From Candidatus Marsarchaeota G2 archaeon ECH_B_1 (GTDB taxonomy: Archaea; Thermoproteota; Thermoprotei_A; Marsarchaeales; Marsarchaeaceae), in the NCBI GenBank assembly GCA_003019535.1, contig NEXG01000016.1:15719-49569 (forward strand): a stretch of DNA of 33,851 bases. The letters run 5' to 3'. The notes beneath the pieces were generated by a model that saw only the letters and a list, made by a program, of their open reading frames with translations, searched no databases and had not been told where the DNA came from. A program made the position numbers and the translations under genes. Position 1 is the first letter of the stretch, and each line of letters begins with the position of its first letter. Below, in pieces: positions 16,779-24,399 of this stretch.

Positions 16779-17294
16779 TTGAGGATAGTTGCGGTTTTGG
16801 GTTATAGTGGTAGCGGCAAGACCACCACAATAGAGCATCTCACCTCCGAGCTTGTCTCACGAGGCATGAAGGTGGGGGTAGTCAAACACATACATGGTGA
16901 ACACACGCTTTTTGACTACTCCAAGGACACGGGGAGATTCGTTAAGAGCGGTGCTAACCCAGTGGTGGGCGTGGCTCAAGATGGCTTACACCTCTTCCTC
17001 GCGGGTGAAGACCTGGAGCGAGCGCTTATGCTGGTGAGAAACTCCTCACCCGACTATCTCTTCGTGCAGGGATTCAGCACCCACACCCTACTCAGAGGTG
17101 TAGATGTCATGTGTGTTGTGTGCGCAAAAACCGAGGATGAAGCTGTTGAGCTTATAGAGAAACACACCACTAGAAGCATAGTGTGTGTCACAGGCGTACT
17201 GGCGATTAACTCTAAGAAAAACGAGATTCGCGGTATACCAATACTTACTATACCCGACGACACATGCAAACTCATTCAACTCATTTCAAGATGA
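16779..17294 (+). CDS. mobB: MobB-like GTP-binding protein of molybdenum cofactor synthesis
   Basis: This is a 171-residue P-loop protein whose first strand leads into GYSGSGKTTT (residues about 8-17, Walker A), followed by VGVVKHIHGEH and FDYSKDTGRFVKSGANPVVGV, the usual MobB signatures. YLFVQGF near 89-95 is the strand before the metal-site Asp region. MobB helps MobA attach GMP to molybdopterin, giving the MGD form that formate-dehydrogenase-type enzymes need. The TTG at 16779 is the only candidate before the P-loop and lies 11 bases after moeA. The protein is a little shorter at the end than bacterial MobB. It fits functionally with fdhA, fdhD, moeA and mobA close by. Confidence 0.88.
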   Translation: MRIVAVLGYSGSGKTTTIEHLTSELVSRGMKVGVVKHIHGEHTLFDYSKDTGRFVKSGANPVVGVAQDGLHLFLAGEDLERALMLVRNSSPDYLFVQGFSTHTLLRGVDVMCVVCAKTEDEAVELIEKHTTRSIVCVTGVLAINSKKNEIRGIPILTIPDDTCKLIQLISR

Positions 17295-17437
17295 CTCCCA
17301 ACAACTCGGCCATAAACCGCCAACCATCAGACAACACGCGGGATAATGGAAGAGTGCTCTAGTGGCAAGTTTTCGCCGAATACTATTTGTGTGAGTTACA
17401 ACTAGGCTCTTTGGAGCGAGATGACGCGGTTCTGTTT

Positions 17438-18490
17438 TTAGAGTCGCTTGGCTGCTTCATTGGTTATCGGGTCTGGTATCATGTATCCTTCACCTTTCTT
17501 CTCGAGGATGCTATACTTGATGAGTCTGCCTAGCGCCTCATTGAATGATGCGTCAGAGAGTGCCACGCTGTTCGCCTTTACATATCTGTAGATCTCTGAC
17601 CAAGTGTTTGCACCAAGCGTCACCGCTTTTAGGATGAGCCTATAATATTTTCCCTTTAGCTTTGAAAGCTCTTCGAGCTCCAGGTTTACAGCTGAGTCAA
17701 CCACCCGGGCGAGGTTGGCGTCTTCGTTTAAACACATGTACCCATAGTAGACCAGCCAACCCACTATACCATCAAGTCTCTGAACAGCCTCTTCGATATT
17801 CACGGGCTCTTTGCCGCAGGCTTTGAAACCCCTGCGTAGAAATTCGAGTGAGTCTTCCCTTGAGAATCTCTTTAAAGCCAACTCGTAGACATATCTTCCA
17901 TATAAGGGGGAGGCGGGGTCTTGGATGCCGAGGAAATCGTTTAGTAGACCAGTCTGGGAGCCAGCTAGGACAAACCTTATTCTCCTATTATAGTCATAGG
18001 AGTGTGCGATCGCCCCCACAAGAGGTTTGTAGCCACGCGCCTCCTGAGCTTCGTCGAAGGCGATCACGAAGTCTATCCCCATACTCTCCGCGTGCTCGTT
18101 TATCGTGTCGAAGAGTGTTGCGAAGCTAACGGTGAGCGGCTTTGTCTTCGCGAAGCTAACACCTAGAGATCCCAGCGTGATTGAAGAGATGTGTTTTGAT
18201 AGATGCTCCCAGAGGCTCTTTAAACCGCTCGAGTTAACCGCCTCCTCGAACCTGTTCAAAAGGAGGATGGGTGAGGGATTCGGGCCAGTCCCTCTGAAGT
18301 CCACGACAAGCGCATTCTTGCGTTTCAGCGCAGTCGCAAGTAGTGAAGATTTCCCAAGCCTTCTAATACCTGTGAGTGTGATTATCGGGTGTGTTGCCCT
18401 TTCAAGAATAGATAGCTCCTCCTCCCTATCGTATAGCTCCTCCCGCTCACTCTTGACACCCAAGCTAAAATAGTTGGGGTTACAGTTCAC
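17438..18490 (-). CDS. archaeal ATPase_2-type AAA ATPase with C-terminal winged helix
   Basis: A member of the archaeal-type ATPases (MJ-type, ATPase domain predominantly from Archaea). It begins with the typical EREELYDREEEL, then Walker A (GIRRLGKSSLL), a Walker B-like FVIAFDEAQEARG, a sensor-like FVLAGSQTGLLNDFL, YELALKRFSREDSLEFL, and a C-terminal helix-turn-helix (about the last 80 residues) that could bind DNA. GTG 18490 is chosen since family members begin a few residues before the K-x-x-R-E-D/E-L-Y-D-R sequence; TTG 18463 is an alternative, and the frame stays open up to 18556. The cellular role of this family is mostly unknown. It interrupts the molybdenum-cofactor cluster, lies tail-to-tail with mobB, and has a 14-base inverted repeat at its start. 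Confidence 0.75.
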   Translation of the reverse strand: MNCNPNYFSLGVKSEREELYDREEELSILERATHPIITLTGIRRLGKSSLLATALKRKNALVVDFRGTGPNPSPILLLNRFEEAVNSSGLKSLWEHLSKHISSITLGSLGVSFAKTKPLTVSFATLFDTINEHAESMGIDFVIAFDEAQEARGYKPLVGAIAHSYDYNRRIRFVLAGSQTGLLNDFLGIQDPASPLYGRYVYELALKRFSREDSLEFLRRGFKACGKEPVNIEEAVQRLDGIVGWLVYYGYMCLNEDANLARVVDSAVNLELEELSKLKGKYYRLILKAVTLGANTWSEIYRYVKANSVALSDASFNEALGRLIKYSILEKKGEGYMIPDPITNEAAKRL

Positions 18491-18525
18491 TCTGCCTACC
18501 CATAGTAACTCTGGGTAGGCAGAGT
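18489..18525. repeat. perfect 14-base inverted repeat at the start of the ATPase gene
   Basis: ACTCTGCCTACCCA (18489-18502) and TGGGTAGGCAGAGT (18512-18525) are perfect inverted copies around a 9-base spacer. This is by far the strongest inverted repeat in the window. It touches the proposed GTG start of the ATPase gene, so it may be an operator for that gene (possibly autoregulation through the C-terminal winged helix), or a hairpin at the beginning of the mRNA. Confidence 0.6.
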
Positions 18526-18620
18526 AATAAGGGTTTGCGGGGAGCAAAACCAACAATCGATCACACTAGAATGCCAATGGTTGACGCCTAGCGCCACTAC
18601 TGCGAATGCCCACTATAGCC

Positions 18621-19277
18621 TCAGCTAGTCTCTGAGGAAAGGTTCATGTGACCGCAGATGGAGGATTCACTGAACTTTAACTCCTCGTAGTCCTGCGGTG
18701 TATTTATATTTTTCAGGCTTTCTAGGTTTGCATCAAACCTTTTCAGGCTGTTCACATCCACATAGCATACATTCGCTAAATATTCGAAGAGGTGTTTTAG
18801 ACCGAGCTTACCGTCCCCTACTGCTTGCCGGGTTGCGCTGAGTGTGTCGCCAACATTGTACACTGCGAGTAGTGGTTCAAGCTCTCCGCTTGGCCAGCGT
18901 GGGAGGGCCGCTGAGTGCCCCCCTGCGAGGCTGGCTAGGTATGTCAACACCTTCTCCCTGATAAGTGGCATGTCACAGCCCACAAGTGCAGCGTAGTCCA
19001 CGCCCAGAATCTCGAAACCGGTGAGCACGCCGGAGAGAGGTGTTCCCAAATCCACTCTATCATTTACTACTAATACGTTTCCCGGTAACACGGCTTCGAA
19101 TACACTCCTATTTTTTGAGCCAACGCACACAACGACCTTGTCGCTCACCTTGAGTGCTTTCTCTACAACTATCTCGATGAAGCTCCGCCCACAATAAGTG
19201 AGGAAGGCCTTATCCACACCCATCCGTCTACTTTTACCTCCCGCAAGAACAACCGTTGCAGGTAGACTCCGCCCCAA
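18621..19277 (-). CDS. mobA: molybdenum cofactor guanylyltransferase MobA
   Basis: MobA transfers GMP from GTP to molybdopterin to make the MGD cofactor used by DMSO-reductase-family enzymes such as the neighbouring fdhA product. The 218-residue protein carries the nucleotide-binding loop LAGGKSRRMGVDKAFL (about 11-26), DLGTPLSGVLTGFE (about 76-89), the metal-binding Asp in LVGCDMPLI (about 98-106), and PLLAVYN near 134-140. These match MobA better than the cobamide enzyme CobY, which shares the fold. The TTG at 19277 opens directly before the first strand. It is divided from mobB and moeA by the unrelated ATPase gene. The last 15 or so residues after EELKF are likely unstructured. Confidence 0.85.
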   Translation of the reverse strand: MGRSLPATVVLAGGKSRRMGVDKAFLTYCGRSFIEIVVEKALKVSDKVVVCVGSKNRSVFEAVLPGNVLVVNDRVDLGTPLSGVLTGFEILGVDYAALVGCDMPLIREKVLTYLASLAGGHSAALPRWPSGELEPLLAVYNVGDTLSATRQAVGDGKLGLKHLFEYLANVCYVDVNSLKRFDANLESLKNINTPQDYEELKFSESSICGHMNLSSETS

Positions 19278-19565
19278 CTGTGATAACCCGCTTTTAGCCG
19301 CCTGGCTACAACAAATATGTCTGAGGACGCACTCTTAAGGCTTAACTGACGCCGATTTATGGGCGAGGACACCCCCTCACGTTTTGAAAGACCGTAGAAC
19401 ATGAGGCTATAGTGAATCGAAAGCCTATCCTCTGCCGTCAGCAGTAAAAAATCAACCAGGCTAGGATAAGATCCATTTAACCTGTGACAAAGATGTATTC
19501 CAAATCTCTATAAGGTCTAATGGAGTGCCTCGTGTGAGGATTGGATACTAAGGGGGTGTACTGGA

Positions 19566-20552
19566 TCACATACGTTTTGCTAACGCTCCATTGTATTTGA
19601 AAACGTCCACCAATTCACGAGCATTTTCCCTCCTATCCCTGTTCTGCTCTAAGAAGCTGTTGAGTTTTTCGACCAGCAACTGCTTTACTTCACCTGTGAG
19701 TATCCTACCCGAGGCGTAATCCTCCCCTAATCTCTTTATCTTCGAGTCATCCTCTTCGAGGAAGTAGTATAGCCATTGATACGGAACATCAATTTCAAGG
19801 TTGGCGCCAAGCTTCCTTTGCAACTCGACAGTGGGTTGCCCCCCTGAGAATGCGTGCCTCATCACTTTACGCTCAACGGTTTTGGGGTTATCGGATAAGT
19901 ATACGGCGGACTCTGGGATAGAGGAGCTCATCTTGCCCTCTGGTCCCGTTAGGGGTGGTAGGAACTTGCTGTGTATCTGCGCTGCTTTATGGTACCCAAG
20001 GCTCCCAGCAATATCCCTCTGAAGCCTCCAGTAGGGGTCCTGGTCTATTCCCGCGGGGATAAGGCACCTTCTGTGTTCGAACATTGTTGGAGCTAGTTGA
20101 ATGGCCGGGTAAAAAATCGCGCCGATATTGATTGAAGGTCTGAGCCCAAATGTGGCGCTCACCTCTGAGAAGTTGACCTTCTTCGCGATCTTAATGACGA
20201 GTGGGTATATGTTTCGAATATACTCGGTGTCTTGGAAGATGAATGTCTTGTCCGGGTCGAAGCCCACCGCTATTATGTCGAAGATGTTATCATACGCCCA
20301 CATAGCAGTTTCCTCAAGCGTGTACTCGGGGTTCCTCAGAAACTTCTCGTCATCCGTGATCTCGATGTAGACATTTACTGCAAATTTCTCCTGAAACCAT
20401 CTAGCCAACATGAAGGGTATCAGGTGACCGATGTGCATACCCAAAGAGGAAGCCCTACCAGTGTAGAGGAAGAGACCCCTACCACTGGCCCAGTCATCCA
20501 ATATAAGGTCCAGGTCCCTATGCCAGAAGAAGACGCCTCTTCTCAACATCAC
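19566..20552 (-). CDS. trpS: tryptophanyl-tRNA synthetase, short N-terminus
   Basis: This class I synthetase charges tRNA-Trp. Features are HRDLD at 11-15, the HIGH-type motif GMHIGHLIPF at 38-47, the KMSKS-type loop GKMSSS at 206-211, and the catalytic-core sequence IPAGIDQDPYWRLQRD near 165-180, all of archaeal/eukaryotic type. At 328 residues it lacks about 50 residues that archaeal enzymes usually carry before HRDLD. The frame is closed upstream by a TGA only four codons before the GTG/ATG start, and a TATA box at 20595-20602 sits 43-50 bases upstream, so the short form appears genuine rather than mis-started. The core catalytic residues look intact. Whether the genome has a second, full-length TrpRS is unknown. 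Confidence 0.93.
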   Translation of the reverse strand: MMLRRGVFFWHRDLDLILDDWASGRGLFLYTGRASSLGMHIGHLIPFMLARWFQEKFAVNVYIEITDDEKFLRNPEYTLEETAMWAYDNIFDIIAVGFDPDKTFIFQDTEYIRNIYPLVIKIAKKVNFSEVSATFGLRPSINIGAIFYPAIQLAPTMFEHRRCLIPAGIDQDPYWRLQRDIAGSLGYHKAAQIHSKFLPPLTGPEGKMSSSIPESAVYLSDNPKTVERKVMRHAFSGGQPTVELQRKLGANLEIDVPYQWLYYFLEEDDSKIKRLGEDYASGRILTGEVKQLLVEKLNSFLEQNRDRRENARELVDVFKYNGALAKRM

Positions 20553-20594
20553 GTGTAACTCTCAGCCCGCAGCGGATTGAATGCTACTGGCTTC

Positions 20595-20602
20595 TTAATA
20601 TA
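20595..20602 (-). promoter_or_regulatory. TATA box for trpS
   Basis: Minus strand TATATTAA, 43-50 bases before the GTG start at 20552. This predicts a short leader of about 20 bases and places transcription start downstream of any N-terminal extension. Confidence 0.4.
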
Positions 20603-20616
20603 CTAATAGGTGACGT

Positions 20617-21408
20617 CTACTGCACGAGTCTGTTTGGTTTTGCAAGCTTGGGCCATAGGGTTGATAGGAGCAGGAATATTACGAGGTAGATGAGGCTTAG
20701 TGTAAGGTTTAGTGTTACGCTGGGGGCTAAGTTGCCTGTCGCTGAAACTATTGTTATTGATGCTATTGGGAGTATTAGTATGCCGCTAAGCTGTTGGGCT
20801 TCCTTGAATCCTTTTGAGAAGGAGGATATCCAAGCTACGAGGCCTACGTTTGCGAATGTGATGGTTGGCACAACCACGAGCATCGCTGTCACCCATACGA
20901 GGTTCGGTGTCACGCTTACGCCAACGACGCTTGCATAGTGTGATGCAAGCACCCAGTAGACCGTTACCGACGCCCAAGTGACGCATAGTGCAACCGATGA
21001 AGGGGCTAGGGTTTTCCCGAGAAATAGCGTTGTTAGGGAGACGGGTTCTGCTAGCAGGGTTTCAAGCGTCCTCCTCTCCTTCTCACCGGCGAAGCTGTCG
21101 GATGCAAGCACGATTACGCTTGTTATCGGTAGCAGTAGGAACATGGGTAGCGTGACCACTGAGAACATGTACCAGTAGAGAGCTTGCTTCGGCCCCATGA
21201 CGAGGAGGGCCTGCCTTAGCACGGGTGGTAGGAAGCGGGTTACCTGTGGGGATAGGTTTGTGGGCACGTTTAGGAGGAGGGTTTTTATGAAGAAGGGGAT
21301 GGTTACCGATATGAGAAGTGGTAGAGCCACCACGGAGATCACTAGCGCCCTGCTTGAGAGGTACTCCCTAATGTCCTTGGAGGCTATTGTGAGTATTGTA
21401 CTTTTCAT
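20617..21408 (-). CDS. ABC-2 type transporter permease
   Basis: The 263-residue integral membrane protein has about six transmembrane segments: residues about 22-45, a long loop, then about 78-105 and four more towards the C-terminus. After the second helix is a conserved-type cytoplasmic FAGEKERRTLETLLAEPVS (about 108-126), characteristic of ABC-2 permeases that pair with a single ATPase. Its ATG (21406-21408) overlaps the TGA of the upstream ATPase gene (ATGA), so the two are translated in step and form one exporter. Substrate unknown; drug, peptide, copper or sodium efflux are all seen for such pairs. Confidence 0.85.
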   Translation of the reverse strand: MKSTILTIASKDIREYLSSRALVISVVALPLLISVTIPFFIKTLLLNVPTNLSPQVTRFLPPVLRQALLVMGPKQALYWYMFSVVTLPMFLLLPITSVIVLASDSFAGEKERRTLETLLAEPVSLTTLFLGKTLAPSSVALCVTWASVTVYWVLASHYASVVGVSVTPNLVWVTAMLVVVPTITFANVGLVAWISSFSKGFKEAQQLSGILILPIASITIVSATGNLAPSVTLNLTLSLIYLVIFLLLSTLWPKLAKPNRLVQ

Positions 21409-22331
21409 GTGTAGCTACCCTCTCCCTGTTTGGGTAGTGACTCGACGGGTTCCACGCCCACCACTCTCAGACCGGCTTTCACCATATCCTCGACGATTTG
21501 GGCTATTTCCTCACCGCCCCTAACAGCCACTTCGAACTCTGATGTAACACCCGATTCCCCTTGGCTAGTGAGGGGGGTGGAGCCATCCCCCACCAAGCGG
21601 CTTATCACCCCTACATCTACCGCTCTAAGTAGCCTGATTCTCACCTTACGCTCAAACACGAGTAACTCCAATTCGCCCCTACTCTTGATGCTCCCGTCAG
21701 CCACTATGAGCGCATCCCTGCTCACCCTACGTGCGAAGTAGGGATTGTGGGTGCTCACTATTAGTGTGGAGCCCTGCTCGAGCTTCTCTCGTAGAAGGGA
21801 GACGGTGAGGTTTGCCCCGTCGGGGTCTAGGCCCGAGGTTGGCTCATCCAATAGGAGTAATGGGGGGTCGGCTAACAGTGTTCTGGCTAACGCCAACCTC
21901 TGCTTCATGCCCTTAGAAAAGGTGTGCACACGGGCGTGGGCGACCCCAGCTAATCCAAACGCCTCCAATAGAGCCATGGACCTCTCTAACGCGGTAGCCC
22001 TGTTGAGACCGTTGAGCTCGGCATGGAACAACATGTTTTGAAGCGCTGTCAACCTTTCATAGACACCAGGCCTTTCTGGCAGGTAGCCTATGAGGCGCTT
22101 CGCACCAACAGTCCCCGCCTCCAATCCAAACACCTTAACCCACCCCCTATACGGGTGGACAACACCCACAATGGTTCTGAGAATCGTGGTTTTACCAGCA
22201 CCATTCTGCCCGAGTATCGCGGTGGACGACCCAGCGTGGAACACGTGGTTAACGCCTCTCAGCACAGTTTTCGAACCGTACTTGACGCACACTTCACCTA
22301 GCTCCACGGCGTAGCGCTCTGGCACACCCAT
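21405..22331 (-). CDS. ABC transporter ATP-binding protein
   Basis: This 308-residue ATPase subunit has Walker A (GQNGAGKTTILR, about 38-49), a Q-loop region near YLPERPGVYERLT, the signature FSKGMKQRLALARTLL (about 138-153), Walker B with DEPTSGLDPDG (about 161-171) and the switch His in VSTHNPYFARR. The last 90 residues form the extra C-terminal domain common in ATPases that partner ABC-2 permeases. It is the first gene of the two-gene operon with the permease. The ATG at 22331 fits a TATA box about 34 bases upstream. Confidence 0.9.
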   Translation of the reverse strand: MGVPERYAVELGEVCVKYGSKTVLRGVNHVFHAGSSTAILGQNGAGKTTILRTIVGVVHPYRGWVKVFGLEAGTVGAKRLIGYLPERPGVYERLTALQNMLFHAELNGLNRATALERSMALLEAFGLAGVAHARVHTFSKGMKQRLALARTLLADPPLLLLDEPTSGLDPDGANLTVSLLREKLEQGSTLIVSTHNPYFARRVSRDALIVADGSIKSRGELELLVFERKVRIRLLRAVDVGVISRLVGDGSTPLTSQGESGVTSEFEVAVRGGEEIAQIVEDMVKAGLRVVGVEPVESLPKQGEGSYT

Positions 22332-22360
22332 GGTCTCTGATTTATGAAATGCCTAACACA

Positions 22361-22370
22361 ATATTAAACT
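22361..22370 (-). promoter_or_regulatory. TATA box for the ABC exporter operon
   Basis: Minus strand AGTTTAATAT, about 34 bases upstream of ATG 22331, within an A/T-rich stretch. Confidence 0.35.
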
Positions 22371-22540
22371 ATACTATATAACAGTTCATAGGAATATTCA
22401 TTAAAATGCTCATCGACATACCCCTCTAAGGTAGGCAAACCTGGAAAAAGGTATGAGGGATAATACTAGCCACCCCGGAAATTGGGCTACGCTAAGAATT
22501 TTGATGTAATGCTACACAACTGCTCTGGTGCTCCGACTCC

Positions 22541-23287
22541 TTAGTGTAACCTTACGATGAGGAGTGTGCACGCTGAACCCGCTATGATGTTGGCCGCACC
22601 GAACACGTCGCCCGAGAGGCCGCCGATGAGTCTCTTAGAGACAACCATAAGAAACGTAGCGCACACCAAGTCTAAGACGATGAGTGACAAAGTGGGTGTT
22701 AGCCCTACCAGTAGGACCATGGGGACGCATAGGAGGGTTGAGGCGACGGCGAGGACTGCACCCCTCCGCGTGTGCATGTGTTTGGTTACTGGCTCAGCGC
22801 TGCTGGGGGTCACCGAGCTTCCGAGCACGCTTAGGTAGACCATTGCGAGTTTGCCGAAAACCTCATAGACCAAGGTCGCGGTGAAGGGTGCTCGTGATAG
22901 TTGAGCCCAGCTGAATAGCTGCACTGAGAACGCTAGTAGACCCGCTGCCATCCCGCCTACCCCAAGGTGGGGGTCTCGCATAGCCTCCAACCTTCTTTGA
23001 TATGAGCCAACACACATGGCTCCATCGGCGAAGTCGACGAAGCCGTCGAGTTCATTCGCTCCTGTAACCAAGAGAAGCGCTGCGATTGCGAGTGTGGATG
23101 AGAGAAACGGGTTGAAGACTCTGAGTGACAGGTATAGGATAACCCCGCTCACACCGCCTGTGAGGTACCCTATAATTGGGAAGATGGGTGTGGCCTGAGC
23201 CACATCCTCAATCGTCGTTGGTCCACTTGGCAGGGGTACCGATGTGAGGAAGCTGAGAGCCGCTCTGACCATCTTAGCAGGATTCAT
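22541..23287 (-). CDS. cobS: cobalamin synthase (adenosylcobinamide-GDP ribazoletransferase) CobS
   Basis: CobS joins adenosylcobinamide-GDP to alpha-ribazole (or its phosphate) at the membrane. The 248-residue protein has several hydrophobic segments and the conserved ALSFLTSVPLPS at the start, FPIIGYLTGGVSG near 32-44 and the catalytic-loop sequence ANELDGFVDFADG with Asp residues expected to bind metal (about 73-85), followed by RDPHLGVGGMAAGLL. The ATG (23285-23287) overlaps the TGA of the upstream cbiS by one base and fits the conserved N-terminus. An upstream extension in the same frame reads inside cbiS and is ignored. It is the last gene of the cobamide operon. Confidence 0.92.
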   Translation of the reverse strand: MNPAKMVRAALSFLTSVPLPSGPTTIEDVAQATPIFPIIGYLTGGVSGVILYLSLRVFNPFLSSTLAIAALLLVTGANELDGFVDFADGAMCVGSYQRRLEAMRDPHLGVGGMAAGLLAFSVQLFSWAQLSRAPFTATLVYEVFGKLAMVYLSVLGSSVTPSSAEPVTKHMHTRRGAVLAVASTLLCVPMVLLVGLTPTLSLIVLDLVCATFLMVVSKRLIGGLSGDVFGAANIIAGSACTLLIVRLH

Positions 23288-24399
23288 TTTGCACGCCCTA
23301 TCCCGCTGAACACCTTTGATGCCACGCCGCCGATGAGTCCGCAGAGTGCGTCGTCCAGAAACATGGGCAACCTGCCTAGGCATCCGGGCTTAAGCCTATC
23401 GTAGTGGTGGAAGTTGTGTATACCCATCGTCCCCGCTAGATACCTCGCTATCATCTCCCCAATGTCCTCATCCGCCGTCACCTGTACTGGGTCCGCATCG
23501 TGCAGCTTCTTGGGGAGACTGGGAATCATGTCAAACTCGGCCTCATCCTCGAGCCTGAGAGCCGCTATTATAAGGGATGCCACGTTAGGGTCGTTCAGAG
23601 CAGCTCTGAGCTCGGCTAGAAATCTCTGCTCAAAGGAGTCGGGCTTTGAGCCCACGATGCCCCCCACAGCGGCCTCAACTAAATCATCCATGCTAACACC
23701 ACGCTCCCTGAGCCTTTCAAGCACGCTTCTCCCAATGAATTTCGACGTCCTGAGTTGTTCGAGGAGGCACTCTGTAACCGTGAGTCCCACAAGGTAGCCG
23801 AGCACGGTGGCTGTCCCCCCATACTCTAATCTTCTACCAACCCCACTGAATATGACTGTTGTGGTGTCGGTGGACGTACCAGCCGCCGGCACCCCGCTGG
23901 TGCTACTCCTCACATCCAGAAGCCTGAAGAGGCTGCACTTCGCCTCCACAGCGGTCTGGAGGGCATTCACCATAGCTGGTTGGGTCGCCCTACAATCACA
24001 GAACACGATGAGGTTGACGGTGGAACATGTATTAGCCCTTGGGGGTGGCTCCATGACCCCACGCGTGTTGGTTAGACCCACTGTGGCCAGGGAGATCACG
24101 GATACACCCTGCATGCGGCGCATTTTCACGCTGAAACGTGTGACATCGGCCGCGGTCATCAGCCCTAAGGCTTCTTCGGGGGGGATTCCGAGGTGTGAGA
24201 GGGCGCTGAGCATCTCTTTAATTGGTGAGCCACAGTTGAAGTCTTCGGGCACTCGGTGGTTCACCACATATCTGACATTAGCTAACCCCCCATTCCAGGG
24301 TGCGTCGCTCAGAGCTTGGCACACGCTGGGTAGTTCCACCACTAGGTTGGCTCTACTAGTACCCACGTGTAGCCTTCCAACCCTCCTCACAACCACCAC
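23284..24399 (-). CDS. cbiS: bifunctional adenosylcobinamide amidohydrolase / alpha-ribazole phosphatase CbiS
   Basis: The 371-residue chain joins two enzymes. Residues about 1-225 are CbiZ-like (SDAPWNGGL at 31-39, GLMTAADV at 79-86, NALQTAVEAK at 145-154), which cuts the aminopropanol side chain from adenosylcobinamide so that archaea can salvage cobinamide. Residues about 230-371 are a PgpA-like domain, as in the archaeal alpha-ribazole-phosphate phosphatase CobZ, with the metal-binding-type FLDDALCGLIGG at 347-358. This matches the CbiS fusion described for Methanopyrus kandleri. It overlaps cbiB upstream by 13 bases and cobS downstream by 4, so all are translated from one transcript. The split of function follows from family knowledge, not from this sequence alone. 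Confidence 0.88.
   Translation of the reverse strand: MVVVRRVGRLHVGTSRANLVVELPSVCQALSDAPWNGGLANVRYVVNHRVPEDFNCGSPIKEMLSALSHLGIPPEEALGLMTAADVTRFSVKMRRMQGVSVISLATVGLTNTRGVMEPPPRANTCSTVNLIVFCDCRATQPAMVNALQTAVEAKCSLFRLLDVRSSTSGVPAAGTSTDTTTVIFSGVGRRLEYGGTATVLGYLVGLTVTECLLEQLRTSKFIGRSVLERLRERGVSMDDLVEAAVGGIVGSKPDSFEQRFLAELRAALNDPNVASLIIAALRLEDEAEFDMIPSLPKKLHDADPVQVTADEDIGEMIARYLAGTMGIHNFHHYDRLKPGCLGRLPMFLDDALCGLIGGVASKVFSGIGRAK

Noticed and set aside
18621-19277. CobY (GTP:adenosylcobinamide-phosphate guanylyltransferase) instead of MobA
   Set aside because: It would fill the gap in the cobamide operon, but the LAGGKSRRMGVDKAFL loop and LVGCDMP are typical of MobA, and it lies by the molybdenum genes.
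22541-23383. Longer CobS with a 32-residue basic N-terminus
   Set aside because: That extension reads inside cbiS in another frame; the ATG at 23287 overlaps the cbiS stop and starts the conserved CobS sequence.
23284-24399. First impression of a CobT-like phosphoribosyltransferase
   Set aside because: The APWNGGL, GLMTAADV and EAK motifs are those of CbiZ, and the C-terminal part is PgpA/CobZ-like, so CbiS is the better call.
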